NCBI RefSeq assembly: GCF_008369295.1
Contig: NZ_VOBG01000023.1
Span: forward strand, 1-64,000
Reading direction: 5' to 3'
DNA: 64,000 bases
From: Pseudomonas sp. ANT_H4
GTDB lineage: Bacteria > Pseudomonadota > Gammaproteobacteria > Pseudomonadales > Pseudomonadaceae
Part shown: positions 34,462 through 42,900 of the stretch, in pieces
Position numbering within the stretch: the stretch's first letter is position 1
Layout of the letters: each line of letters starts with the position of its first letter
Position numbers and translations under genes: made by a program
Notes under the pieces: model-generated
What the model was told of the DNA's origin: nothing
The model's input: the letters and a program-made list of their open reading frames with translations, nothing else
The model's database searches: none

Positions 34462-35166
34462 ATGGGCGCACAGTGGAAGGTTAAACACAAAGAAGCGGCA
34501 TCCAATGCCAAGGGCAAGATTTTCGGCAAACTGGTGAAAGAGATCACCATTGCCGCCCGCAACGGTGCCGATATCTCGACCAACGCGCACCTGCGTCTGG
34601 TGGTGGAACAGGCCAAAAAGGCCTCGATGCCCAAGGAAACACTGGACCGGGCTATCAAGAAAGGCGCCGGCCTGCTGGGTGAGACCGTGCACTACCATCG
34701 CGTGACCTACGAAGGTTTTGCCCCGCATCAGGTGCCATTGATCGTTGAGTGCGTGACCGACAACATCAACCGTACCGTGGCGGAAATTCGCGTGGCGTTT
34801 CGCAAGGGTCAACTGGGCGCTTCCGGCTCCGTGGCCTGGGACTTCAACCATGTCGGCATGATCGAAGCCACGCCAGACACCCCGGACGCCGATCCGGAAA
34901 TGGCCGCCATTGAAGCCGGCGCCCAGGATTTTGAAGAAGGCGAAGAGGGCGCAACCCTGTTCATCACCGAGCCTACTGACCTCGACTCCGTACAGAAAGC
35001 CTTGCCTGAACAGGGTTTCACCGTGCTGTCCGCCAAGCTGGGATATCAGCCGAAAAACCCGGTCAGCGGTTTGAGCGAGGAGCAAATGGCTGAAGTCGAA
35101 GCCTTCCTCGAAGGCCTGGACAACCATGACGACGTGCAGGACATGTTTGTCGGGTTGGCGGGCTAA
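34462..35166 (+). CDS. YebC/PmpR-family DNA-binding protein, YeeN-like branch
   Basis: A 234-residue protein of the YebC/TACO1 family with the family start MGAQWKVKHKEAASNAKGKIFGKL and the ITIAARNG segment. The classical YebC reads MAGHSKWANIKH; this one has lost that start, as in the YeeN-type paralogs. Family members bind DNA or help ribosomes at difficult stretches. Alone in its unit, after the LysR gene. Confidence 0.88.
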   Translation: MGAQWKVKHKEAASNAKGKIFGKLVKEITIAARNGADISTNAHLRLVVEQAKKASMPKETLDRAIKKGAGLLGETVHYHRVTYEGFAPHQVPLIVECVTDNINRTVAEIRVAFRKGQLGASGSVAWDFNHVGMIEATPDTPDADPEMAAIEAGAQDFEEGEEGATLFITEPTDLDSVQKALPEQGFTVLSAKLGYQPKNPVSGLSEEQMAEVEAFLEGLDNHDDVQDMFVGLAG

Positions 35167-35180
35167 CCCTTTAACTGATT

Positions 35181-35201
35181 ATTCCCACCCAGTGTGGGAA
35201 T
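35181..35201. terminator. Convergent hairpin after yebC-like gene
   Basis: ATTCCCAC (35181-35188) pairs with GTGGGAAT (35194-35201) across a 5-base loop. It lies between convergent genes and has no long T run, so it may be a REP-like palindrome. Confidence 0.55.
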
Positions 35202-35211
35202 GATCATACGG

Positions 35212-36519
35212 TCACGCTAACAGCGTCTCGATCTCGGCGAATCCCGGCCTTGCCAGCACATCCGGCTGACAGCAACGCTCCTGCAATACCTCCAGTGCCC
35301 GGCGATTCTCATCGCTCAACCCGGTCTCAATCCGCTCCAGCAACTCCCCCAGCAACACCCCGAATGCCCGCACTTCAATGCGCTGCAAGGCCTGTGTTTC
35401 GAGGCTGTCAGCCGTGGCATGGAACGAGGCGGCACCAAAGTCCCCCAGCAAACAATCACCGGCTTCGTTCCACAAAATATTGTGGCCGTAGAGATCGCCG
35501 TGGGTGATGCCCTGGCGATGCAGATGTGCCGCCACCGAGGCGATGCCGCTCACCATGCGCAGGGCCACCTCGGCGCGCAAGCGCGTGCCGGGTTCATAGA
35601 CGTCACGGGTACACGAGGCCAGGCTCGGCAAGCCCGCGAGGTTGCGGTAGCTCGGCTCGATCAGTTGCATCACCAACGCCGCCTGGCCTTCGGGATGGCC
35701 AATGACGCGGCCTTCAACCTTGATCAAATTGGCATGTTGGCCGGCAGCAATGCTGGCCTGCATCTCGTGCAAGGGAGAACCGTCGCTGGTGATGCTGCCT
35801 TTGTAGAGCTTGACCGCGACGGCCCTGGCCGGGCCCGTCGTTGGGGTCCAGGTCGCCTGGCGAATGATCCCGGAAGCGCCTTCGCCGAGCACCTGGGCCA
35901 GGTCGAGCTGCGACCAGGGAATATTGAGTGTCGTGTCGTTGCTGGCCACCTCAACGGCCATTTCCACCGGGTTGCCGGCATAGGCCAGCCAGGTCAGGCT
36001 GGGCAGCGCCAGCAGCCAGTCCGGCAGGTAGGTCAAGCGGTTGGAGGCGATGCGCAGCAACTCAAGGTTTTTGCAGTGGGCCAGGCTCTCGGGTAACTGT
36101 TCAAGGTGGTTGCCGGCCAGCATCAGTTTTTGCAGCAGCGGTCTTTCGCCCAACTCGGCCGGCAACCGGCTGATGCGGTTGTCGGTGAGGATCAGCCAAC
36201 GCAGCAATGGCGGCAGGGCGGCGGCCGGGACGTTTTCTATCTGGTTGGCCTTGAAACCGACCATGCTCAACCGGGTGCATTGGCCCAGGCATTCGGGCAG
36301 TTCGGTGAAGGCATTGTCGGAGCAGAACAGCACGCGCAAGTGGTGCAGGCGGTGCAGGTCGTCCGGCAGGCTGTGCAGGGCGTTGCCGCTCAGGTTGAGA
36401 ATTTCCAGGGAGTCCGCCAGGTCGAAGATTTCCCGGGGGAATTCTGTCAGCCCGCAAGATAGGTCCAGACGCTTGATGCCAGCCAATTGGCCGGCCTTGA
36501 GTTGGGCAAGGGTATCCAT
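35212..36519 (-). CDS. Leucine-rich repeat protein fused to a eukaryotic-type protein kinase
   Basis: A 435-residue protein. Residues 15-185 hold about eight leucine-rich repeats (LxxLxLxxNxLxxLP), ending near residue 190. A protein kinase follows (about 205-430): glycine loop GEGASG (212-217), lysine K237 in VAVKLYK, catalytic loop HGDLYGHN (340-347, with GD in place of RD), metal site DFG (360-362) and a late Arg (R424). All key catalytic residues are present, so it should be active. No signal or membrane segment, so cytosolic. I chose the ATG at 36519 because the repeats begin there. Its partner and substrate are unknown. Confidence 0.88.
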   Translation of the reverse strand: MDTLAQLKAGQLAGIKRLDLSCGLTEFPREIFDLADSLEILNLSGNALHSLPDDLHRLHHLRVLFCSDNAFTELPECLGQCTRLSMVGFKANQIENVPAAALPPLLRWLILTDNRISRLPAELGERPLLQKLMLAGNHLEQLPESLAHCKNLELLRIASNRLTYLPDWLLALPSLTWLAYAGNPVEMAVEVASNDTTLNIPWSQLDLAQVLGEGASGIIRQATWTPTTGPARAVAVKLYKGSITSDGSPLHEMQASIAAGQHANLIKVEGRVIGHPEGQAALVMQLIEPSYRNLAGLPSLASCTRDVYEPGTRLRAEVALRMVSGIASVAAHLHRQGITHGDLYGHNILWNEAGDCLLGDFGAASFHATADSLETQALQRIEVRAFGVLLGELLERIETGLSDENRRALEVLQERCCQPDVLARPGFAEIETLLA

Positions 36520-36644
36520 GAACAGCGTGGTCACTCGGCAATAGGAAGGGCGTAACGGGTGGTGATGATAGCGGTTTGACGAGCACAGAGGCGCGATCTG
36601 TACCGCAAGGACCGATATTGACATGTGGTGTTGGGCGTGGGGTT

Positions 36645-37400
36645 CTAGAACCTTATGGTCTGCTTGAGCATCTGGGTGGTCGGTTCATCCGTCGGGCTGA
36701 CCATCGCATAGTTGTAGCCGGCGCCCGACCAGTACTCGGCCTGCAACCCGTCGGCACTGCGACTGCCCCGTGGCAGCAGGTTGTTTCCCGGCCCTGGTGG
36801 CCGGATGTAGAAGCTGATGCGCCGGCCTTTGGGGTCTTCGTACAGCACCATGGCCGCCGCGCCCTGCTCGGTGGTGAGCAAGCGCCCGCTGACCGCCTTG
36901 AAACCCGCCTGGGTCAGGTCCGGCAGGCGGTGGGCCTGGGTGAAGTAGCGGTCGAGCCAGGTTTGTATGTCGCCGTTGTCTTGCACTTTGTAGTCGGCGG
37001 GCATGATCTGGTTCTGGGCAAACAGGCGATAGGCCTGCATGGCATCGGTCATCGGTGGCACCGCGCTGGTCATGGTTGCTTGCCGTGCCTGCCAGCCGCC
37101 CAGGCCGCCGACGCTGACGGCTATCAATAGCACGGCGGCGGTGGCGAGGTGACGGCGAGACTGGCGCTTGATCCGTTGGCGAATCATGGCCGGGTCCAGG
37201 TCAGGATTGGCGGGTTGTTGTTGCAGCGCGCCACTCAGGGCTGCGCGCAGGTGTTGTGCATCCTGTTGCCAGGCGTGGACCTGGGCCGCGACCTCGGGGT
37301 GGGCCGCCAGCCAGATATCGAGTAGGCGACGATCAGCCTCCAAAAGCTGGTGATCGACGTAGGCATGCAAATCGCGTTCGCTGGGAGGCAGGCTGATCAT
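36645..37400 (-). CDS. Anti-sigma factor, membrane-anchored
   Basis: A 251-residue single-pass protein: an N-terminal zinc-finger-like anti-sigma region (DLHAYVDHQLLEADR, residues 10-60), one membrane helix (about 85-103) and a periplasmic domain. It overlaps the upstream ECF sigma gene by four bases (37397-37400), so production of the two is coupled. It should hold the sigma factor until an envelope or oxidative signal arrives. The adjacent catalase-like operon is the likely target. Confidence 0.88.
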   Translation of the reverse strand: MISLPPSERDLHAYVDHQLLEADRRLLDIWLAAHPEVAAQVHAWQQDAQHLRAALSGALQQQPANPDLDPAMIRQRIKRQSRRHLATAAVLLIAVSVGGLGGWQARQATMTSAVPPMTDAMQAYRLFAQNQIMPADYKVQDNGDIQTWLDRYFTQAHRLPDLTQAGFKAVSGRLLTTEQGAAAMVLYEDPKGRRISFYIRPPGPGNNLLPRGSRSADGLQAEYWSGAGYNYAMVSPTDEPTTQMLKQTIRF

Positions 37401-37903
37401 TTGAGTATCCGCAGGGAAGGGCTGGTGATTTCGCCGTCGCTGACCTGACGTAAGGCCTGGCGCGCACGGGACAGGCGAGACATCACGGTGCCGACGGGCA
37501 CATCGAGGATGTCGGCGACTTCCTTATAGCTCAAGCCCTCTACCGAGACCCACAGCAGCAGGGCGCGTTGTTCGGTGTTCAGTTGGTCGAAGGCTTGCAG
37601 GGTCGATTGCGCAATCACGGTGCGCTCGACCGAGGGCTGGGCGTCATCGCGGCCGGTAAAAAACTCAAGCATCCGCGCATAGCGCCGGGAACGCCGGTGA
37701 GCATCGAGAAACTGCCGGTAAAGGATCGAGAACAGCCATGCGCGCAAATCGCCTTCGGGGCGCTTATCGGCCCAACGGATGATCGCGCGCTCAAGGCTCG
37801 CCTGCACCAGGTCGTCGGCGCTGCTGGAGTTGCGCGTCAGGGACACGGCAAAACGCCGAAGCCTTGGAATGAGTTCACGTAACTGTTCGTCGAGTTCGTG
37901 CAT
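37397..37903 (-). CDS. ECF sigma factor
   Basis: A 168-residue sigma-70 family protein with region 2 (DDLVQASLERAIIRW...LFSILYRQFLDAHRR) and region 4 (SYKEVADILDVPVGTVMSRLSRARQAL). I prefer the ATG at 37903 over the GTG at 37921 because the predicted promoter places the mRNA start at about 37930, which leaves only about 9 bases before the GTG. The gene is divergent from the catalase-like operon; both share one promoter motif. Confidence 0.92.
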   Translation of the reverse strand: MHELDEQLRELIPRLRRFAVSLTRNSSSADDLVQASLERAIIRWADKRPEGDLRAWLFSILYRQFLDAHRRSRRYARMLEFFTGRDDAQPSVERTVIAQSTLQAFDQLNTEQRALLLWVSVEGLSYKEVADILDVPVGTVMSRLSRARQALRQVSDGEITSPSLRILK

Positions 37904-37936
37904 GGGGTTCTGGCTAGTCACTACGCTGGGACTAGG

Positions 37937-37963
37937 AAGACGCCCAGTGTTGAAGGTTATTCC
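37937..37963 (-). promoter_or_regulatory. ECF-type promoter of the sigma factor gene
   Basis: On the minus strand: GGAATA (37963-37958), a 15-base spacer, and CGTCTT (37942-37937). It has the same -35, spacer and CGTC core as the promoter of the divergent catalase-like gene, which suggests autoregulation. Confidence 0.75.
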
Positions 37964-37991
37964 AGGCCTTGAAAAATAAACAGCCAGCCCG

Positions 37992-38019
37992 GGAATAGAG
38001 TTTGCCGGGGTTCGTCCTA
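37992..38019 (+). promoter_or_regulatory. ECF-type promoter of the catalase-like operon
   Basis: GGAATA (37992-37997), a 15-base spacer, and CGTCCTA (38013-38019), 54 bases before the catalase start codon. It matches the promoter in front of the sigma gene on the other strand. Confidence 0.78.
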
Positions 38020-38072
38020 TTGCACCGACCTTCTGTTTTCACACCTGTAGCCACTGGCCCTGGAGTTCTTTC

Positions 38073-39155
38073 ATGGTAGATCACTCATCACCGCGACACC
38101 CTCCGTTAAGCACTGCGAGCCTGATAGTGCGGTTGGCCAGCATCGGCGTAGTGGTAGCGGTTGTGGCGGGGGCTTTTGCCTACGTCAACGGCAGCCTCGA
38201 CCCACAACGATTGCGCCCAAAAACCCTGGTCAACGCCTTGGAAACCAACAACGGTGTGCATCCGGGTTACCGCCGAAACCACTCCAAAGGTGTATGCGTG
38301 GCGGGTTATTTCGAGAGTGATCCTTCGGTGCGCCAGTATTCCAGTGCCCAAGTGTTCAGCGAGGCGCGTACGCCGGTGATTGGCCGCTTTGCCTTGCCCA
38401 GCGGCAACCCCTATGCGCCGGACAGCAGCGTACCGATCCGCAGTTTTGCCCTGCAATTCAGCTTGGCCAACGGCCAGCAATGGCGCACTGGGATGAACAG
38501 CATGCCGGTGTTCCCGGTGGGCACGCCCGAGGCGTTCTACCAGATGCTCAAGGCGGGCGCGCCGGACCCTGCCACCGGCAAGCCGAACCCGGCCAATATG
38601 CCGGCATTCTTTGCTTCTCATCCGCAGACGGCGCCGTTTCTGGCGTGGGTAAAAACCGCTAAACCGTCCGCCAGCTATGCCACAGAGACTTATAACGGCA
38701 TCAATGCGTTTTACCTGGTGAATGCCAGTGGCCAACGTCAGGCCGTTCGCTGGGGCGTGGTGCCTGTGAGTGAGGATGCGCCAGGTGCTGCAGCGCCAGA
38801 AGGCGCGGACTTCCTGGAAAAAGACCTGGCACAGCGCCTGGTAGCCGGCCCCCTGCATTGGCAGTTGAATATCACCCTGGCCAATCCCGGCGACCCCACT
38901 GATGACGCCAGCAAGGCCTGGTCGGGTGAGCACAAGGTGTTGAACGCCGGGACTCTGGTACTGCAAAGCAGTCAGCCGCAAATCGACGGTGATTGCCGCG
39001 ATATCAACTTTGATCCGTTGATCCTGCCCAGTGGTATCGAAGCCTCCAATGACCCGCTGCTGGCCGCTCGTTCGGCGGCGTATGCCAGTTCCTACCTGCG
39101 CCGTACCAGTGAAGTCAGTCAGTTGCACAGTGCCCCTCAGGAGTCGAAGCCATGA
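38073..39155 (+). CDS. Catalase-family peroxidase (SrpA-like), exported or membrane-anchored
   Basis: A 360-residue heme protein of the small catalase/SrpA group. A hydrophobic N-terminal segment (17-38) anchors or exports it. The distal His is H70 in YRRNHSKGVC, and the proximal Tyr motif is RSAAY (R333, Y337). Such proteins lack the large C-terminal part of true catalases and act mainly as peroxidases. The stop overlaps the start of the cytochrome b561 gene by four bases, so the pair may form a membrane peroxidase system fed by quinol. Under the ECF promoter. Confidence 0.92.
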   Translation: MVDHSSPRHPPLSTASLIVRLASIGVVVAVVAGAFAYVNGSLDPQRLRPKTLVNALETNNGVHPGYRRNHSKGVCVAGYFESDPSVRQYSSAQVFSEARTPVIGRFALPSGNPYAPDSSVPIRSFALQFSLANGQQWRTGMNSMPVFPVGTPEAFYQMLKAGAPDPATGKPNPANMPAFFASHPQTAPFLAWVKTAKPSASYATETYNGINAFYLVNASGQRQAVRWGVVPVSEDAPGAAAPEGADFLEKDLAQRLVAGPLHWQLNITLANPGDPTDDASKAWSGEHKVLNAGTLVLQSSQPQIDGDCRDINFDPLILPSGIEASNDPLLAARSAAYASSYLRRTSEVSQLHSAPQESKP

Positions 39156-39691
39156 ATGTCCAACCCCGGTTTTTCGCACCCTTGGCGCGGCTGCTGCATT
39201 GGCTGATGGCCTTGATGGTCATCGCCATGCTGTTTATCGGCGCGGGCATGGCGGCCTCGGTCTCGCAACGGCACGAGTGGCTGCTGCATCTGCACAAGCC
39301 TTTGGGGATCGCCATCCTGGCGCTGGTGATCGTGCGCCTGGTGGTGCGCTTTTCCACTCGCCAGCCGTCGTTGCCCACCGACTTGCCGTTATGGCAGGTG
39401 CTGGCGGCCAAGGCGTCCCATGTCGTGCTTTATGCGTTGATGCTGATCTTGCCGTTGCTGGGCTGGGGGATGATTTCGGCGGCGGGTGATCCGGTGATGC
39501 TCAGCAGTTCCGTGCAGTTGCCTGCACTGGTCTCGGCCAATGCCCAGCTATTTGCGGTGTTGCGTAAGGCTCATGGGTTTCTCGCCTACTTGCTGTTCCT
39601 AACGGTGCTGATGCATCTGGCGGCGGCGCTGTTTCATGGGCTGATCCGCCGTGATGGCGTACTGCAAAGCATGACCGGGACCAAGGACTGA
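39152..39691 (+). CDS. Cytochrome b561, partner of the catalase-like peroxidase
   Basis: A 179-residue membrane cytochrome with histidines in LLHWLMAL, LLHLHKPLG and MHLAAALFHGL, as expected for two b hemes. Its start overlaps the peroxidase stop by four bases. It is the likely electron donor to the peroxidase (inference). It is distinct in sequence from the b561 at 30662. Confidence 0.9.
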   Translation: MNVQPRFFAPLARLLHWLMALMVIAMLFIGAGMAASVSQRHEWLLHLHKPLGIAILALVIVRLVVRFSTRQPSLPTDLPLWQVLAAKASHVVLYALMLILPLLGWGMISAAGDPVMLSSSVQLPALVSANAQLFAVLRKAHGFLAYLLFLTVLMHLAAALFHGLIRRDGVLQSMTGTKD

Positions 39692-39694
39692 TGG

Positions 39695-40894
39695 TTAACC
39701 CTGTGACGGTTGTGCTTGTGCAGCCGTTGCAGGGCTCAGCGTAACCCGCCAGTAGATCAGCGCCAGCAGGTTGATGCCGGCGCCGAGGGCGCAGACTCCA
39801 ATCCATCCCGCCCAGGCATACACCATGGTTGCACCCACTGATCCCAGCGCGCTGCCCACCGAATAGAACAGCATGTAGCCGGCCGCCAACCGGCTCTGGG
39901 CTTCGGGGCGCACGCTGTAGATCAGGCTTTGGCTGGTGACGTGCACTGCTTGCAGGCCCAGGTCGAAGGTAATCACGCCGAGCAACAGCGCCCACAGGGA
40001 GGATTGGGTAAAGGCAATCGCCAGCCAGGACACCAGCATCAACACCAGGGCAACGCCGCTGGTCCATTGGGCCAGGCCCCGGTCGGCCAGATGCCCGGCG
40101 CGGGCTGCACCAAGGGCACCAGCTGCACCGGCCAGTCCGAACAGGCCGATTTGCGTGTGGGACAACGACAGCGGCGGGGCGCTCAAGGGCAACACCAGTG
40201 TCGTCCACAGTACGGTGCCAGCGGCGAAAATCAGCAGTGCCAGCACCGCCCGATCGCGCAGTACCTTTTCTTCCCGGAATAGGGTGAAGATCGAGCGGAT
40301 CAACTGATCATAGGATTCGCTAGCCCTTGGCTGTTCGGTTGTGGGCAAGATCCGCCAAAGCAACAGCGCCATCAGCAAGGTCAACCCCGCCGACAACACG
40401 TACACCGAGCGCCAACCGGCGAGGTCAGCCATGGTTCCCGACACCGTGCGCGCCAGCAGCAGGCCGACCACGATGCCACTGGTGACCAGCCCCACTACAT
40501 GCCCGCGTTGCTCGGGCCGTGCCAGGTTTGCGGCATAGGCCACCAGCACCTGGGTCACTACCGCCAGCAATCCGGTGAGGACCATGCCGGCCAGCAGCCA
40601 AAAGCGGTTGGAGGACAGTGCGACCAGCAGGACCGCGAAAGTCGACAACAGCAACTGGCCGACGATCAAGCGCCGCCGGTTCAACAAGTCGCCTAGAGGT
40701 ACCAGCAGCAACAGGCCGACGCCATAACCGATCTGTGTCAGGGTGATGACGATACCGACCGTGGCGTGGTCCATGGCGAAGGTGTCGGCCATGGCATCCA
40801 GCAAGGGTTGGGCGTAATAGACGTTCGCCACCGACAGGCCGCAGGCGATGGCGAACAGCAAGACTACGGCGCCGCTCAAGGGGGATTGAGACAT
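39695..40894 (-). CDS. MFS transporter (12 TM, drug/sugar efflux type)
   Basis: A 399-residue major facilitator with the loop motif LGDLLNRRRLIVGQLLL between helices 2 and 3. Efflux of a small compound is likely, and the substrate is unknown. I chose the ATG at 40894 with GGGAAG upstream. It is divergent from an HxlR regulator, which probably controls it through repeats in the shared region. Confidence 0.88.
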   Translation of the reverse strand: MSQSPLSGAVVLLFAIACGLSVANVYYAQPLLDAMADTFAMDHATVGIVITLTQIGYGVGLLLLVPLGDLLNRRRLIVGQLLLSTFAVLLVALSSNRFWLLAGMVLTGLLAVVTQVLVAYAANLARPEQRGHVVGLVTSGIVVGLLLARTVSGTMADLAGWRSVYVLSAGLTLLMALLLWRILPTTEQPRASESYDQLIRSIFTLFREEKVLRDRAVLALLIFAAGTVLWTTLVLPLSAPPLSLSHTQIGLFGLAGAAGALGAARAGHLADRGLAQWTSGVALVLMLVSWLAIAFTQSSLWALLLGVITFDLGLQAVHVTSQSLIYSVRPEAQSRLAAGYMLFYSVGSALGSVGATMVYAWAGWIGVCALGAGINLLALIYWRVTLSPATAAQAQPSQG

Positions 40895-40909
40895 TGTGAC
40901 TTCCCTACT

Positions 40910-40954
40910 CTGGTTTCGAATTAAAACCAGTTGTACGGTAGGTATTCTGGTTTT
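40910..40954. promoter_or_regulatory. Triple half-site operator between MFS and HxlR genes
   Basis: CTGGTTT (40910-40916), AAAACCAG (40923-40930) and CTGGTTTT (40947-40954) form two overlapping inverted repeats in the divergent intergenic region. They are the best candidates for HxlR binding sites controlling both genes. Confidence 0.65.
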
Positions 40955-40993
40955 ATATTGCAACTACATTTTTCCGAAGGCAGGTATCTTCCC

Positions 40994-41440
40994 GTGGTCA
41001 AGCTCACCCGCTTTGAAAGCGCCGAATGCCCGGTGGCTCGTTCCCTCGATGCCATTGGCGATGGTTGGGCGCTGTTGATCATTCGTGATGCCTTCGACGG
41101 CATCCGGCGCTTTGGCGAGTTCCAGCGCAGCTTGGGGGTGGCCAAGAACATTCTTTCGACGCGTTTGCGTAGCCTGGTGGCCCATGGGATTTTCGAGATC
41201 GTTCCGGCGTCGGATGGCAGCGCGTATCAGGAATACCAGTTGACGGAAAAGGGCAGGGGGTTGTTCACCGTGATCATTGGATTACGGCAATGGGGCGAGG
41301 GGTTTTTCTACGCTGAGGGTGAACACCATTCTGTGATGGTGGACTGCGCGCAGGGGCTTGCGTTACGGGCGCTGGAGTTGCGCTCGGCAGATGGCCGCCT
41401 GGTGGGGCCAGAGGATTGTCGACGCGTGGCCGTCGAGTAA
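40994..41440 (+). CDS. HxlR-family transcriptional regulator
   Basis: A 148-residue winged-helix regulator with the family start CPVARSLDAIGDGWALLIIRDAFDGIRRFGEFQRSLGVAKNILSTRL. I chose the GTG at 40994 (MVKLTRFESAECPV) since it gives the normal N-terminal length; earlier residues overlap the presumed operator. Divergent from the MFS transporter, its likely target. Inducer unknown. Confidence 0.88.
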   Translation: MVKLTRFESAECPVARSLDAIGDGWALLIIRDAFDGIRRFGEFQRSLGVAKNILSTRLRSLVAHGIFEIVPASDGSAYQEYQLTEKGRGLFTVIIGLRQWGEGFFYAEGEHHSVMVDCAQGLALRALELRSADGRLVGPEDCRRVAVE

Positions 41441-41464
41441 AGGGCCCAAATCCAGAGGGCCCTT
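41440..41464. terminator. Bidirectional hairpin between HxlR and the M14 gene
   Basis: AAGGGCCC (41440-41447) pairs with GGGCCCTT (41457-41464). It starts at the end of the HxlR stop codon and lies 11 bases before the convergent stop codon, so it may serve both genes. Confidence 0.65.
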
Positions 41465-41474
41465 CAGCACGGGG

Positions 41475-42626
41475 TTAGCGCAACACTGCAACGATATCCG
41501 CCACCGTACTCAACACATCCTTGCCCAACTGCATCGAGCGTTTGCCCGACCAGCCGGTGTGCGGATCAGGTGAGTCATCGTTGTCCTTGAAGGGCATTTC
41601 CAGGGTCAGTGACAGGCAATCGAACTTCTCGCCAACGCTGTTGCAGGCCAGGGTCATGTTGGCTTCGCCCGGCAAGTCACGGGTGTAGCCGTGGACGGTC
41701 TGGAAGTCGCGGGTCAGCGCGCTCAGGTGGCTGCGAAAGTGTTTTTCCAGCTGTTCGATACGCGGGGTGTAACCAGGGTTGCCTTCACAACCAGCGGTGA
41801 AGACGTAGGGGATTTCTTCGTCACCGTGGATGTCCAGGAACAGGTCGACGCCATATTTTTCCATCTGCTGCTGGACGAACAGCACTTCCGGACTGATTTC
41901 CTGGCTGGCACTTTGCCAGGCGCGGTTGAGGTCCTGGCCCATGGCGTTGGTGCGCAGGTGACCGTGGAAGGCTCCGTCCGGGTTCATGTTGGGTACCAGG
42001 TACAGATCGGCGGCGGCCAGGAGCTTTTTCAGTTCATCGTCGCCGTCCTGTTGCAGGCGTTCGATGATGCCTTCCATAAACCATTCGGCCATGTGCTCGC
42101 CCGGATGCTGCTGGGCAATGATCCAGACCTTGCGCTTGCCTTTGCCGCCTTTGCCCCGACGCAGTAATGGAATGTCGCGGCCTTCAACACTTTTGCCGGT
42201 GGCCAGCAATTGAGTGCCGGCGCGATTCAGTGCCTGGTCGATCAACCCGTCATGACGCTCGCGGCTGTAGGGTTCGAAATAGGCGAACCAGGCTTGTTTT
42301 TCCTGGGTTTCAAGGCTGATGTGCAGGGTCTCGCCATCAAAGCGGGTAGGCACCCGGAACCAATTGATGTGGTCGTAGGATGCCACGGCGCGGTAGCCAG
42401 TCCAGGCATGTTTGTAGGAGGACTGGCCGGCGTTGCTCAGGCGGAAGGTGTGGGTGTGGCCCACATGCATGCCTTCGGCCTTGAAGTGGAACCACTGGAA
42501 GTGCTGGCTGCGAGTATCTGGTTTGATCGCCAGCAGCAACTGATGGGCATCGCTGGCGTCGAGCACCTGGATATTGCCACTGTCAAAGTTGGTGCTGATT
42601 TTGATGGAGGTCAAGGCCACGGTCAT
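41475..42626 (-). CDS. M14-family zinc carboxypeptidase (cytosolic, CCP-like)
   Basis: A 383-residue metallopeptidase with an N-terminal beta-sandwich domain (about 1-125) as in the AGBL/CCP group. Zinc ligands are H174 and E177 (HPGEH) and H267 (DIHGDEE), and the catalytic Glu is E343 (LTLEMPF). All are intact. No signal peptide. In bacteria this branch is thought to trim peptides; I cannot name the substrate. I chose the ATG at 42626 (MTVALTSIKI). Confidence 0.88.
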   Translation of the reverse strand: MTVALTSIKISTNFDSGNIQVLDASDAHQLLLAIKPDTRSQHFQWFHFKAEGMHVGHTHTFRLSNAGQSSYKHAWTGYRAVASYDHINWFRVPTRFDGETLHISLETQEKQAWFAYFEPYSRERHDGLIDQALNRAGTQLLATGKSVEGRDIPLLRRGKGGKGKRKVWIIAQQHPGEHMAEWFMEGIIERLQQDGDDELKKLLAAADLYLVPNMNPDGAFHGHLRTNAMGQDLNRAWQSASQEISPEVLFVQQQMEKYGVDLFLDIHGDEEIPYVFTAGCEGNPGYTPRIEQLEKHFRSHLSALTRDFQTVHGYTRDLPGEANMTLACNSVGEKFDCLSLTLEMPFKDNDDSPDPHTGWSGKRSMQLGKDVLSTVADIVAVLR

Positions 42627-42753
42627 AGTCTGGTTGCCTGAATATGATTGTTGTGGCTGGCATTTTACACAGGAGCGAGGTAAAGCTCGGACGCAAATTT
42701 TTGCGTGGGGAGAGGGGGGCGTCATCCATGACGCCGCAGTAGCTTAGAATCTA

Positions 42754-42768
42754 TGAGATTGATTCTCA
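42754..42768 (+). promoter_or_regulatory. Candidate Fur box near a small ORF
   Basis: TGAGATTGATTCTCA is an exact TGAGA/TCTCA inverted repeat like those of Fur-controlled promoters. It lies 22 bases before a 27-codon ORF and about 250 bases from the second Fur box that precedes PrrF. Confidence 0.55.
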
Positions 42769-42789
42769 AGTGCTATTTTGGAAAGATCG

Positions 42790-42873
42790 ATGCCAGAGCG
42801 CTTGATCGGCTTTCTTTCGGCGATGGTCTTTTGCTACCATGCGAGCCATCAAGCAACACACAGTCTTCATTAG
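42790..42873 (+). CDS. Putative iron-responsive mini-ORF (27 aa)
   Basis: ATG at 42790 with GGAAAG upstream encodes a 27-residue peptide (MPERLIGFLSAMVFCYHASH...), partly hydrophobic, with one Cys and several His. It follows a candidate Fur box and is convergent with PrrF. Its stop codon lies inside a 10-base stretch (42869-42878) complementary to the PrrF core. I know no homolog; the evidence is weak, and it may be a chance frame in the PrrF flank. Confidence 0.3.
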   Translation: MPERLIGFLSAMVFCYHASHQATHSLH

Positions 42874-42900
42874 CCTGAAGCCACGCCAGGAAAAACTGGC

